From contig NW_024037055.1 of NCBI RefSeq assembly GCF_015706575.1, forward strand, positions 11,384,262-11,448,261: 64,000 bases of DNA, read 5' to 3'. Every line of letters starts with the position of its first letter. Positions within the stretch are counted from its first letter, which is position 1. The notes under the pieces are model-generated. The model saw nothing but the letters and a program-made list of their open reading frames with translations, ran no database searches and was not told where the DNA came from. The DNA comes from Patiria miniata. Its lineage: Eukaryota; Echinodermata; Asteroidea; Valvatida; Asterinidae. Position numbers and translations under genes: made by a program. Below, in pieces: positions 1-10,715 of this stretch.

Positions 1-215
1 TACAGAACGTTCAACATAGGAGTATAAACAGTGAGTTATGCAAAGTTCCCAATTTTTCCCAAAAGTTCCCAAATTATGCATACAATGTACATGTTTGGCT
101 TTCATCGTAACTCCCTATGCCTGACACATTATTTAGCTCATGCTCCTTATTTTTACTGATTTTAATGGTGTATTTTTTTCAATCACAAATCATCATTTTG
201 CTCAAATTTGTCTTA
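1..215. other. AT-rich flank, nothing recognised
   Basis: No coding pattern, RNA gene or repeat boundary is visible here. The only notable point is that TTA at 213-215 forms the left target-site copy of the adjacent element. Confidence 0.5.
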
Positions 216-595
216 GGCCAAAAAAAAAAAATAAGTCGGTCTCTGGTCAGCGCGCGTGTCGATTTTAAGCATGCGCGTCGATCTTTTTTTTCCAAAATGT
301 TCTGCGGTAGCTCCAACAGCGCCCTCTATTTCCGCACCTCCTCAATTTTTTTTTACCAAACAGCACCAAGGAATGGGAAATTGCACCAAGGCAAATGATC
401 GAAAGCACCAAGGCAAATTATGGAGGACACCAATGTACATGAGGACACCAAAAAGCAAAATAGTACCCACCTTGTCTGTACAATCCAAGCTTGAAGAAAA
501 AAAATAAAAAGCCCCCCCCAAAAAAAAAAGCCGCGTGGCCGCGTCAATTCCGGAACTTTGGTCTGACCAGAGACCGGATATTTTTTTTTTTGGCC
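216..595. mobile_element. Harbinger-like MITE with TTA target duplication
   Basis: The ends are inverted: GGCC plus an A-run followed by CGGTCTCTGGTCAG near 216-250, and its complement CTGACCAGAGACCG plus a T-run and GGCC near 563-595. Both ends are flanked by TTA (213-215 and 596-598), a 3-bp duplication of the TWA type used by PIF/Harbinger transposons. There is no transposase, so it would be a non-autonomous copy of about 380 bp. The homopolymer part of the inverted repeat is weak evidence; the CGGTCTCTGGTCAG part is the informative piece. Confidence 0.6.
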
Positions 596-598
596 TTA

Positions 599-879
599 CC
601 TAAGAGTGTCTGCTGCAACAATAAATCTAACAATACACCACTCAAACTGTGTAATTTCATGTAGCAAATCTTTATTTTGTGTTGTTTGTTGAAGTGTAGT
701 CACTACCAATCACAAAATTTGCAAGCACCAAAAGTTCCTGTGATTGGTCACGATTCGCTTGGGTTGTTGTCAGTTGCACTGCAGTGAATAGGCTGCTTCA
801 ACAATACTATGGATGCTAATAGCCTCTTTGTTGCTTTTCTGAATTTGGCTTATTGATTGGGTCGTTTATTTCTGCACCT
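599..879. other. Unassigned AT-rich stretch
   Basis: No gene or repeat that I can identify. Confidence 0.4.
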
Positions 880-885
880 ATTGAT

Positions 886-985
886 TTTGAGTTCAACTTA
901 ACTGAAATTTTGAGTAAGCGTGGGCATGTTTTTGAGTTCATAGGGTTTTCGAGTTAAACAGTTTTGACTTATCGAGATTTCACTG
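886..985 (-). mobile_element. Pogo/Tigger-like transposon end
   Basis: Read on the minus strand from 985, the sequence starts CAGTGAAATCTCGATAAGTC, directly preceded by TA. Pogo/Tigger elements typically begin CAGT followed by a CTCGATAAGTCGAA-like stretch and insert at TA. Internal repeats of the style GTTTAACTCGAAAA and AGTTAAGTTGAACTC follow. The partner end was not found, so this is a solo or truncated end. The call rests on remembered family style. Confidence 0.45.
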
Positions 986-1332
986 TATCGTCTATACAGG
1001 TTTTCTCGGGCACCGTGCCACAAGCACAGGGCCCTTTCAGCAGACTTTAGGTATTTACTTTTGCATGACTGGTGATACTTGACTTCTTTTGCAACGATGT
1101 CAACGCCACCTATCTTGGTGAGCATTTCATACTCATAGTCATGAAGCATTTCTGTGGCCCTACAGATAGATTCTCCTGCCTCTAGTGTTTCACAAGAACC
1201 AGGCATTTCAACTCTCATTTTTGCTTTTGGCAACTTTTTCTTCTTGCAAAACAGGCAATCCTCAGAAAATATTCCTCGGATACTCTGACTTCTACTCTGA
1301 CTTCCAGTACACCTTGATCTAAGCAGTTTCAC
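898..1332 (-). CDS. Zinc-finger-like ORF fragment of a repetitive metazoan family
   Basis: This 144-codon ORF has a CxxC pair (CLFCKK, residue ~27) and, about 60 residues later, an HxxxC pair in EVKYHQSCKSKYL. Between them lie GESICRATEM and GGVDIVAKEVKYH. This spacing resembles an uncharacterised multi-copy family in marine invertebrates with a CxxC ... GGDLVA-EVKYHxxC pattern. No function is known to me. The last ~35 codons read into the pogo-like end at 886-985, so the true homologous part ends near 1000. The upstream CTGCTTAG before 1320 could be a splice acceptor. It may be one exon or a decayed transposon-borne copy. Confidence 0.4.
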   Translation of the reverse strand: MKLLRSRCTGSQSRSQSIRGIFSEDCLFCKKKKLPKAKMRVEMPGSCETLEAGESICRATEMLHDYEYEMLTKIGGVDIVAKEVKYHQSCKSKYLKSAERALCLWHGARENLYRRYSEISISQNCLTRKPYELKNMPTLTQNFS

Positions 1333-1634
1333 TTTATCATTTTGCTAGTGCTCAAAGGGGTGTATGTGGGAATAGCTGTGAAATCTTTGCAGCCGTGGTG
1401 CGGTTTGGGATTTTTGGGAAGAGACGTAATTACTCCAAAATACCCGGTAATAAACCTCGGGAGCTCATTAAGTAAGTAGCCCATGCCCCCGTGTGGTCTA
1501 ACAATTATGTGAGTTGAAACAGGTGTTTTGGGCAGACTTCATTTTATAATTTTTGTAATTTTGAAAAACATAGGGGTGCCTGCTCAAAGACTGCCCCCCC
1601 CCCAAGAATCTATATGTCAGTTATATAAAACAGA
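1333..1634. other. Unassigned stretch
   Basis: Short C-run near 1596-1605; no gene seen. Confidence 0.4.
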
Positions 1635-1784
1635 CATTGAGTGGCTTTAAAATTGTGAAATGGGAGGAATATTGTCGCTCGGTAAAATCTTTTCCAGTTC
1701 ACTCGGCTTCACCTCGTGAAATGGAATAGTCCAGATTTTACCTTGCGATAATATTCCTCCCATTCCACGCTGAGCCACTCAGTA
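1635..1784. mobile_element. Foldback element (150 bp)
   Basis: The left arm contains TTGAGTGGCT, TGGGAGGAATATTGTCGC and GGTAAAATCT. The right arm contains the complements AGATTTTACC, GCGATAATATTCCTCCCA and AGCCACTCAG. The arms pair over about 60 bp with mismatches around a ~30-bp centre. It is a small foldback or MITE. No target duplication is clear. Confidence 0.6.
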
Positions 1785-1989
1785 TTTGTATACCATGCCC
1801 CAGTTGCAAGCCCACGCCCTACTGGGCTTTCAAAGGGGTTTTATAGTGCTGGGTCAAAATATGCATAAGGATTCCAAGATTAGGAGTACTAATGCAGTGT
1901 ATCTTTCTTATTTGTAGATATTTGCATAAACACTAAGTACAGGTATGGGGGCAAGGAACGTACCGGTATATCCCTAGCACTGTATATTG
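1785..1989. other. Unassigned stretch
   Basis: Nothing recognised. Confidence 0.4.
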
Positions 1990-1992
1990 TAA

Positions 1993-2817
1993 GGGGCCAT
2001 TCAAAATTTTCGATTGTTTTTAAATTTTGATTTTTTTTTTCCAAATTGTTTTGACCCATCCACCCACCCCAATTTTCGATCTTAAAATATTGATTTTCCA
2101 TTAAATAAAAAAACATAACGAATGTCCAGTTCAGTGACAGTGGAATGCAGCTGCAGTCCGTATACAGTACCTTTGCAACAACACGGCCCACTGGCATGCC
2201 CGTACGTATAGGGAATCCTCCTGGAAACACGCACAACTAGTCCAATCTACACGGTAATAAAAAGTATCAGTTTATTTAGAAATTTCAGTCGTTTTTTATA
2301 GAAAAAAAAAATTGAGCTCTCAACTCGCGCTTTCCAGATGTGTGGATGGGGGCTGCCATGTTCATTGCACGTAAATATACCACGCGCATGCATGCAGGTT
2401 GCCTAAGTAGTCTTGAACACAAGTAGGTTTATTTCATTGCCACGATTCGTAACCGACACTCGTGGCGTATATTAAGACAAAATCCCGCTCCATTTGCACG
2501 GCGTACTGATTTTACGCATGCTTTAAGTCTAACTTCACTGGTCCCCATGCATATGGTGCTCTTATTGAGGTATACACAATACACGGTACATTGTACATGT
2601 ACCGGATGCATACTGTACCCGTACGGTACGGGCAAAGGGTATACGAGTCGAAACACAGAGAGTGGAATTGGCAAGTCAAAAGAGCTACTTTCTATCTTTT
2701 TAATTGAAAAAAGTGAATTTCGATTAACAAAAATTTCAATAAATTAATTTGACCCACCCTACCACATTTTCGAACAAAAATCCAAATTAAAAAACATCGA
2801 AAATGTTGAATGGCCCC
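1993..2817. mobile_element. Harbinger-like MITE, 825 bp, TAA target duplication
   Basis: The left end reads GGGGCCATTCAAAATTTTCG. The right end, read from the other strand, starts GGGGCCATTCAACATTTTCG; similarity continues imperfectly for ~100 bp and includes a GACCCACCC motif near both ends. TAA occurs immediately outside both ends (1990-1992 and 2818-2820), matching the TWA duplication of PIF/Harbinger elements. The interior holds no transposase, so it is non-autonomous. Confidence 0.7.
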
Positions 2818-2820
2818 TAA

Positions 2821-3171
2821 GAGTAAACAACAAAGACAAGCATGACAGCTCCATCTGCGGTTTGACTGCAGTCCAAATACTATCTATTGTGGTTTACAGT
2901 GGGTTAAGTTGGAAAAAAGTAAGCTCTGAAATAGTTTTGTGGCATTAATCTGACTGGAGAACAGGTGCAATGCATGACTACTGTGAATTACTGTGGCCAA
3001 AGCGCTTTCTTTAGTTTAAAGGTGCAATTGGGACAATAATAAAATCAAATTTTGTTACAGTACTATCAAACCTTTTGTACTCAAATTGTTAATTAAACTC
3101 CACGAAACTCCCAGTTGATTGCACTTTGCATTCAGGTGTTCATTAAATGACCAATTTCACTATGATTGTAA
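2821..3171. other. Unassigned stretch upstream of first charged-protein exon
   Basis: No promoter element that I would defend. Confidence 0.4.
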
Positions 3172-3308
3172 ATGGTTGTCACACAGCTACTCATGAAATC
3201 TGAAGGAGAAAAAGGACACCAGAAAGGAGATGCATCAGCCCCCTTAGACGAGAAGAACAAAGTGAAGGAGAAAACAGGGAAAAGGGACCAGGCAAGACAA
3301 GATGACAG
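3172..3308 (+). CDS. Charged-protein gene, exon A (first seen)
   Basis: The exon ends at a donor GATGACAG|GTGACT. It may start at an acceptor TTGTCACACAG|CTACTC (exon from 3187), or it may be the first coding exon, beginning at ATG 3172 just after an in-frame TAA. Either way the frame encodes a K/E/D/Q-rich peptide (KSEGEKGHQKGD, then EKNKVKEKTGKRDQARQD). It ends after two bases of a codon (AG), which joins to the first G of the exon at 8528. The product is not recognised; it looks like an intrinsically disordered nuclear-type protein. The intron that follows is 5.2 kb and is filled by hairpin-capped repeat units. Confidence 0.5.
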
Positions 3309-4080
3309 GTGACTGGGTAGATATATCATGAGCTAGTGAACTTGAATCATAAAGTTGGGTATTTGAAAGGCTCTTTTACCAAAGGTCAAAGTGCTTTACC
3401 TTATCATTGCCCATGGTCATCGGGCCAATGAAACATTCATAAGACCATCTCAGCCCTCTGAGAGCTGGATGCTGCCCTTTTGGCACAAACAATTATATCC
3501 AATTCAATCTCAACAACCATCTCTGCCTTCACAGGTGCACAAACTCGGTCAATTTTGTAGCTAAATTGTAGCTAAACAGGAGTTCCAATATTTGGAGAAG
3601 GGGGCAAATCATGTTTTCTTGGAGGTTTTGCCATTTCTTTCCCATACCAGCCAGCCGTCCCCATTTAATAGGAATCGTCCCTATTTTGAAGTTTTGGGAT
3701 TGAAAAACAATTGAATATTCTGTAAAACTTTGGGGGAACAGCTTTCACCCATTTTATATTCACCATATATAACAAGGAAAAATAGTGGATCGCAAACCCC
3801 GACAGCTGATGTCACGATTCTGTTCCAGATAATGGGATTGGGTACCCCTAACCAACTTTACAAATTAATAACTTCTCAGACACTAAAAAAAAAATGTTTA
3901 GAATGCAAATGAAAACCAGGCTGCATGAAAAATTTAAATACTTTTCACGTTTTTATGGACTTTTAAAATTTCAAAATCTTGGAACTCCGTCCAGTAGTGT
4001 CCGTATTTCGGGCTTTTAAATGTTGGCAGGTATGCTAACCACATCCATATTAGCATGTTTTTCGTTTTTGTGTGTTTTCT
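3309..4080. other. Intron, unassigned part
   Basis: Intron of the charged-protein gene. Nothing recognised apart from A/T runs. Confidence 0.4.
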
Positions 4081-7000
4081 TAATGCCTTGCAGCAAAGCT
4101 GAAGAGGCATACTGTTTCCGTCAGTGTGTGTGTTTGTGGGTTAGTTTGTTTCTGCATTCAATAGGGGATGTTGAACAATAGAGGACAATGGGGTCCACAA
4201 TTCCCGAAGGTCCACAATTGACGATCATGTACACAACCATATGGGAGATCTTCCTAAAAAGTTAGAGTACAAACAAAAGAGGGAAAATAGGGGTCCATGA
4301 TTGCAGGTAAATACACCCTTGTTTCGAAAAATGATGCATTGTTGAGAGCCGGGTATAATGTGGAACAAAAGATTGTAAAGGTCTCCTGACCACAAGGCAA
4401 TTTCTAAATAGTCCGTGGGACAAGCCTTTTTTCCCCTCGCCAGGCGATCTGGTTCGCCGAATTTTATAAAACTTCACAGACAGTCAAAATAAAAAAATAT
4501 ATATGAACTTCAATTGTCAATACATGAATCACAACCCACTGAAGATGTGCTTTTTCATCATTACGTCATCGTGACGTCATCATGGGTCACGTGACGTCAA
4601 TTCAAAACACAATTAATTTAATCTTTGAAATTCAATATAAAATCAACCATGAGACACCGGAACTTGAATTTTGCGGGAATCAACATTTTATATTTTCTTC
4701 ATTTTATCTCATGCGCATCAAATCACGTTACCCTTCCTTCTGGTCGAAACTGGAAGTGTCTAATAATTTGAAAGTGGAAAAGATATGAACTTGCTTTCAA
4801 TGATGTTAGTCTTTGGCTGGGTTGACATTTCCAAAAAAAATGATCGGTGACGCCATGAAGTGTTCGAGCCCCCTCTAGCGGCAGGTTAAAAAAATGTCCA
4901 AAATGCATTTTCAGTTGATGTCTGTGGCGAAATTTGAGGTAATCGCTTCAACATTAGTATACATGATGACTTTAATGCAGACAAGACCTGTGCGCAAAAA
5001 AAAGCTTATTAACGTCATCGGACCGGGAGTTACAATGAAAAGACCTTTAAACCTTAAAAATTGCTAAAAAATCAACCGTAAGAGATATTATTGATTGATG
5101 AATTGATGACAGAAACCAAAATAGAGGATGACCTCGATTAGAAAACGTGTACAAAACCAATGAGAGCTGTTGCAAAAAAAGTTGCAAAAAGAGTTTAAAA
5201 AGGAAAAGGGAAGAGGAACAATAGTAGATGCTCGATTTACACCAATAACAAACGTGGGTGCATGTGTAAACACCGGCAATCAAGGACTAGGGACAAAAGG
5301 GTTAGGGAATTAACAATGGGTCCACGATTGACTGAACGTCCACAATTGAAATTCGTGTTCAAAACCAATGAGAGCTGTTGCTGAAAAGTTGGTACAAACA
5401 AAGAAATGAGGATTACGGACTATGGGGGGTCCACGATTGCCAGTGTTTACGAAGACGTGTGTGTGTGTCCAGTAAAATCTTGAGAAATACTTTACACGTG
5501 AGCTTAAAATGTGGTTCGTGGATTGCTCTAGGTAATCCTAAGAAGCCTATTGCATTTGGGGCTGAAAGGTCAAGGGTCAAGGTCACAGTGGCTAAAACAA
5601 AACAATAGAAATCTTGTCAGCGCGACAACTTGAAAAAATACATTACATAAGAACTTCAAATTTGGTTTGTGGATTCTTCTTTGAGATCATAAGAAGGTTC
5701 TTCCACCCACAGAATATATGTTTATTGGCACAGCCGGAACAGCCTTTGTTTTCATTAAGATTTTTATTTTGTATTATTTTTAGCTGTTTCAGTGTACACA
5801 CCAAAACTGCCCTTTTTTTTCTCTTTTTTTTCTTCTTTCCACTTGTTTTCCCATAGGATAGGACTTTTTTTCACAATTGATCGACTTCAAACCTGGCACA
5901 CGCTAAGACCACCATCTGAAGATTCAGGCCGAATCATGACGTCATCGTGATGTCATCATGTGTTTTGTGACACGTGATGTCAACCTAAAAGTGCATATTT
6001 TTAGGCCCTAAATATCTATAAAACTGGAATTCTGATTTAGTTCAAACTCGGTATGCATGAATATTCCGGGACGTGTTTTAGACAAAAATTGCAGTGACAT
6101 CATGTTGACCTCATGATGTGATTTTATATGAATTATTCAAGTTTTGTACCTTTAAGCCATATCTCATCAACTGATAATGTTGATTCACATAACAGGTTAT
6201 GTCCGATCGTTATGAAACTTGGTAGGTATGTAGGTATTGTTAAAAAACTTTAAAATCTGAAATGACGTCATCATGACGTCATCATCTGATTTTTTATTAA
6301 TTTTTTTAATTTTTATATTTTTTTCTAATCACCACAAATTACATAAAATACAACCCGATCGACTTCAGACCTGGCATACACCGAATCATGACATCAGCAC
6401 GACGTCATCACTTGTCTTGTAAAGTTATCCTAAAAGTGCATATTTTCAGGCCCTAAATATCTAAAGAACCCGAAGTCCAATTGGGTTCAAACTCGGTATG
6501 CATGTATTCCGGAACGTGTTATAGACAAAAATTGCAATGACGTCGCGATGATGTCATCATGTGACTTTATATGAAGTATTCAAATTTTGGACCTTTAAGC
6601 CATATCTCATCAAGGCAACGTCCTAAATTCGAAATTCTTTTTGTAAAAGGTTTGTTAGGTCATAGGAAGATGCAAACAATTTCGTAAAATGTGTGACGTC
6701 ATCATGACTTAATCAAAAACATGATTTTTGGATTCACATATAAAGGTATGTCTGATCCTTATGAAACTTGGTAGGTAGGTAGGTATTGATGAAAGCATTC
6801 AAAATCTGAAGTGACGTCATAATGACGTCAACATCTGATTTTTTATTAATTTTTTTAAATTTTGATATTTTCTTCTAACTACCAAAAATTTCATGAAATA
6901 CGATCCAATCGACTTCAAACCTGGCACATACTTAGACCACCACCTGAAAATTCAGGCCGAATCATGATGTCATCATGACGTCGTCACGTGACGTCATCCT

Positions 7001-8143
7001 AATAGTCCATATTTTAGGGCCCTACATCTACAGAACCGGACGTGCGATTTGGGTTCAAACTCGGTATGCATGTATTCCGGGATATGTTATAGACAAAAAT
7101 TGCAGTGACGTTACGATGACGTCATTAGTGATTTTATATGATTTATTCAATTTTTGGACCTTTTAGACATATCTCATCAACAGAACGTGGTAAATTCAAA
7201 ATTCGTGTTGTAATAGATTTGTTAGGTCATAGATACACACAATTTTGAAAAATGTGTCATGTCGTCATCAAAAACGTGATTCTTTTTCCCACACACAAGG
7301 GTAAGTCCGATCGTTATAAAACGTGGTAGGTAAGTAGGTACTGATGAAATCATTCAAAATCAAAAGCGACATTTTTGGGGGGCCTTTCAGTCATTTTTGC
7401 CCATTGCATTTGTACACGTATTTTTGTTACCGGCACTATGGCCACTAAAATCAATCCGATTGCCTTTATACCTGGCACACACTTTAGACCACCACCCAAA
7501 AATGTGTGCCGAACAAGTCACGTGATGTTACAATAAAGATGCATACATGTATATCTCCAGAACTACAGGTCCGATTGGGTTGAAACTTGGTATGTACCTA
7601 GACCGGAATGTGTTATAGATGAAAATTGAAGTGACGTCATGATGACGTCATGATGGGTTATGTGACGTCTCATAATGATTAATAGATTTAATCTTTGAAA
7701 ATCAATAAAAATCAACTGTGAGAGACCTGAACAGGACTTTTGCGGGAATTGATATAATATTCCAGGGTCTTCATTTTTGATATTATGTGCAAAATCACGT
7801 GACCCTTCCTTCCGGTTGAAACCGGAAGTGCCTTGTAATTCAAAAATGGTGAAAGATGTGAACTTGCTTTCAACGATGTATGCTCTGGCTAAGTTGTTCT
7901 TTACCATAAAATTAAAGGTATAGATGAAAATTAATGTGACGTCATCATGACGTCATCACGTGACATGTGACGTCATAATTCAAAGCCCTATGAGAATGTA
8001 ATCACATATTATATGCCACCATTTATTATACACAGAACTACACATCCTTCCTTGATGGAACTTATACTTGAAACTTAACATGTCCTGTGTCACCAAAAAA
8101 GTTACCAAAACAGCCCTGCATTTGTCCACAAACATTAAAGTCT
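4081..8143 (+). repeat. Composite of hairpin-capped repeat units, plus orientation
   Basis: It begins with a 5' hairpin (ATGCCTTGCAGC / GCTGAAGAGGCAT, 4083-4110) followed by ACTGTTTCCG, as in the minus-strand units at 41.1 and 44.9 kb. Then come a block shared with 43380-43530 (4145-4320), a CRE-type block (4545-5000), two related GTCCACGATTG blocks (5101-5450), two TGACCTTGACC-type units (5450-5690), and a decayed GCCGGAACAGCC hairpin (~5737). The CRE-rich array at 5870-7980 has higher-order units; TCGACTTCAAACCTGGCA-like boxes recur at 5881, 6359 and 6909. It closes with a 3' hairpin (CAGCCCTGCATTTGT..ACAAACAT..CTAG, 8107-8143). TGACGTCA palindromes and CACGTG boxes occur throughout. Confidence 0.7.
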
Positions 8144-8330
8144 AGTTTAATATACAATTGTAATGTGATCTTTTATTTCGTTTTATGTACAGCTGTGTGT
8201 TGTTGTTTTTTATTCAGCTTGTTTGTACAGGATCTATTTACATTCACTCACGCTTTTAAATCACGTACATGTATAATGACTTCCCAACAGAAAAGCAAAA
8301 AAAATATCTTTTTATTCTGGGATCATAGGC

Positions 8331-8507
8331 ATCAATGTCAATGAACGTTCCATGTGACTTAGGTAAGTTGATGTTTTGAAGAGTGGTGTCATGTCATGGG
8401 AACAGTCACGGTTGCGGGTATTTGTGTTACTTGTGTGTTTTTATTTCTTTTTTCCTTTGGTTGTGGGTATTTGTGTTTGTCAACACACCTGACTTGTTTG
8501 TTTTTAT
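8331..8507 (+). repeat. 3' end of a type-IV hairpin unit, next to an exon
   Basis: This matches, in opposite orientation, 40044-40165 and 44357-44475: AACGTTCCATGTGAC ... GTCACGGTTGCGGGTATTTG ... GTGTTTGTCAACACAC CTGACTTG. A segment is duplicated here: GTTGCGGGTATTTGTGT at ~8410 and GTTGTGGGTATTTGTGT at ~8460, each followed by TTTTTATTTCTTTTTTCCTTT. The second copy supplies the pyrimidine tract of the splice acceptor at 8526-8527. Confidence 0.65.
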
Positions 8508-8527
8508 TTCTTTTTTCCTTTTTTTAG

Positions 8528-8841
8528 GAAGGAAAAAGACTCCAAGTCCAAACCTATACCAGAGAGGTACCAGGTGTCACCAGGTACGCGAAACATAGAC
8601 AATATGGATAAGGCCTCCCAACAGAAAGACGAAAAACAAGAACGGAAGGAATGGGAGAGGGAGCAACAGAGAGTAAAGGAGGAGAGGACCAAGGACAGAG
8701 ACAGCCAACAGGGAGACAGGGGAGGGGAGAGACCACTGGACAGAGATCGTGACAAAGCCCATTATGGAGACAGAGGTGGAGAGAGGGACATTGGGCAAAC
8801 CAGGGTGGAAGAAACAGCAGCAGAGAAGGGCTTGCATGAAG
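8528..8841 (+). CDS. Charged-protein gene, exon B
   Basis: A strong acceptor (pyrimidine tract CTTTTTTCCTTTTTTTAG|G) opens the exon. Its first base completes the AG from exon A to an Arg codon. The frame encodes KEKDSKSKPIPERYQ, then long K/R/E/D/Q runs such as DEKQERKEWEREQQRVKEER, DRDSQQGDRGGERP and GDRGGERDIGQ. The donor is GAAG|GTACAA at 8842, leaving one base of a codon. The sequence is low complexity with no folded domain visible. It resembles the RE/RD-rich tails of RNA-processing factors, but that is composition only, not homology. Confidence 0.6.
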
Positions 8842-9211
8842 GTACAAGTCTCTGAAGGTGCTCTTGCATAATCTTCGGAAGCTGTTTGTAACTGTGATCT
8901 TGTAACATGAAATAGCTTGTAGAGAAATTAGTTTGCTTGGATGAGTTGCAAGACATTGTGCAATGGTTTAGTAGAAATGATTATTTCATACACAGACATT
9001 ATGTCAGTACTGTGCAAAAACAAAAACAAAAATGAAATGTCAGATTAAAAGTGCCATTAAATAAGCCCAAATAAACTTTCTTTATCTTCCCTTTTTGGTA
9101 CCTTGGGTTTTCATCCTACCTGAAGCGCCACGTCCCTGTAAAGTTATCCTCAATATCCCATTCTTGAAACATTCCTCAGCTATTCATTATGGAGTTTTCA
9201 CCATTTCTCAG
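8842..9211. other. Intron between exons B and C
   Basis: Donor GAAG|GTACAA and acceptor CACCATTTCTCAG|C bound a 370-bp intron with no other content recognised. Confidence 0.5.
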
Positions 9212-9567
9212 CTACAGACTCATTATCTAAGAGACAACTTCAGAGGGACAAAAAACAAAGAGATTCTCATGGCAACCGGCAGACAAGACAGGGAAGATGG
9301 GAAAGCCAGAGAACCAAAAAAGACCAGCCACCAAGCTTGAATGAAAAGAGACTGGACAGAAACAACCACCAGTCTAAATCAGCTAGCCAAAGTAGGGAGG
9401 GATCATCGGGAGGGAAAGAGGAGAGGAAAACTGCCATATCGTTTGACAAAAGACCAACATCAGAGAAGGAGAGTTCAGGCCTAGGAACACACTTTAGAGA
9501 GGGGTCGGCAGAGAAGTCTGGGACGACAGCAAGAGGGAAAGACGGGTCTGCACGTCTTCGCAATAAG
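9212..9567 (+). CDS. Charged-protein gene, exon C
   Basis: The acceptor TTTTCACCATTTCTCAG|CT at 9210-9211 gives two bases that complete the codon left open by exon B, so the phase agrees. The frame is open for 118 further codons. It encodes R/K/S/Q-rich sequence (SKRQLQRDKKQRDSHGNRQ, NEKRLDRNNHQSKSASQSRE, SSGGKEERK, RPTSEKESSG) and ends RLRNK at the donor AATAAG|GTGACT, phase 0. It has the same composition as exon B. An alternative acceptor at 9243 would break the phase. Confidence 0.6.
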
Positions 9568-9883
9568 GTGACTTACCAAGTATATGCTATAATCAGATTA
9601 CTTTTAAGTATAATTACTGAAGACAAGAGACCTACTCTCTACCAAATATCCTTGGAGAGCTGATGTCCTCTAAGCTTTCATATATTATTGGTTATTATGG
9701 GCTGGATTATTTCATATTTCCAGTAGTTTGATTGATCTACAATCCTGGCCAAATCTCGCTGGGCCCACAACCCCCCGGCCCCTGCTCACAACCCCCCGGC
9801 CCCTGCTCAACGTTGTCTCCCATGACGCAGTGTGCTCCATCAGCTGGAGTAGACAACATTGACCAGGGGAGCGGGGAAGTGGG
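9568..9883. other. Intron part with short inverted repeat
   Basis: CCCCTGCTCAACGTTGTCTC at ~9790 is imperfectly inverted as AGACAACATTGACCAGGGG at ~9851. A CCCCCGGCCCCTGCTCA repeat precedes it. This is small foldback-like DNA; nothing else is recognised. Confidence 0.4.
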
Positions 9884-10427
9884 CAGTGTTGTATGACTCG
9901 AGTCCAGGACTCGGACTCGAGTCAGACTCGAGTCACATTTTTCGTGAGTCGGACTCGACTCGAGTCACATTGGAAAATTAATCAGTCTCAGACTCGGACT
10001 CAACCATGATGACTCGGACTCGAGCTTGGTGACTCGTGACTCGAGTCAGGTATTCATACAAAAAAAAAAATTTACGTTATGTATTTGTGCGACGAACGTA
10101 GCATTCTTTTTACTCCATTGACAAAACACGGCGCCGCAGAAAATCGTATCCAGGGGCCACGCACACGCCTTGCGCCTGCACAACGAGCACCAGGACCCGG
10201 TGTCATGCCAAAAAGTTTACAACAACATGTACACACATAAGGTAAATTATATACACTGGAATTTACTTAAAAGACAGAGTGGGTGATTGAAAAATAATTC
10301 AAAAAAAAAACTTAATTAGTTTGGTGAACAACTAAGTACATGTGACTCGGACTCGAGACTCATGACTCGGACTCGAGGCTTGTGACTTGGGCAGGGACAT
10401 GACGTTGGTGTCTTGACTACAGCACTG
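9884..10427. mobile_element. hAT-like MITE with GACTCGAGTC subterminal repeats
   Basis: The left end reads CAGTGTTGTATGACTCGAG. The right end read from the other strand begins CAGTGCTGTAGTCAAGACAC. The flanks GAAGTGGG (9876-9883) and AGAGTGGG (10428-10435) match at 6 of 8 positions, consistent with the 8-bp duplication of hAT elements, whose termini typically begin CAGTG or CAGGG. Subterminal arrays of GACTCGAGTC, GGACTCGA and GTGACTCG fill 9895-10050 and 10343-10390. There is no transposase. A related fragment lies at 46488-46590. Confidence 0.7.
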
Positions 10428-10715
10428 AGAGTGGGTGACTGTGGGAGGCTAAGGAAGTGTCTCAACCATTTTGGCCGGGATTGTAGTTTTGAATACACAC
10501 TTATGTGGAACACAGTTCCTATATATGCATGTAATCTATTTAAATTAATTGACCCTTGCATAGAAGTCAGAGCAATAGTCAACTGAATGTTCACTGTTCA
10601 TCTGAGTGAGTCGTTGAGCCAGTGATTAGACTATACTTCACAGCTGCATCACTGTAAATGCTTGTTGCAGCTTGTTTTCAATCAGTAACCATTCACATAT
10701 TTGGTCATGTCACAG
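10428..10715. other. Intron end before exon D
   Basis: Ends in the acceptor GGTCATGTCACAG|GAC. No other feature seen. Confidence 0.4.

Noticed and set aside
8504..8847. Three overlapping minus-strand ORFs rich in S, L and P
   Set aside because: Antisense shadows of the purine-rich exon B; plus-strand splice sites and phases explain the region.
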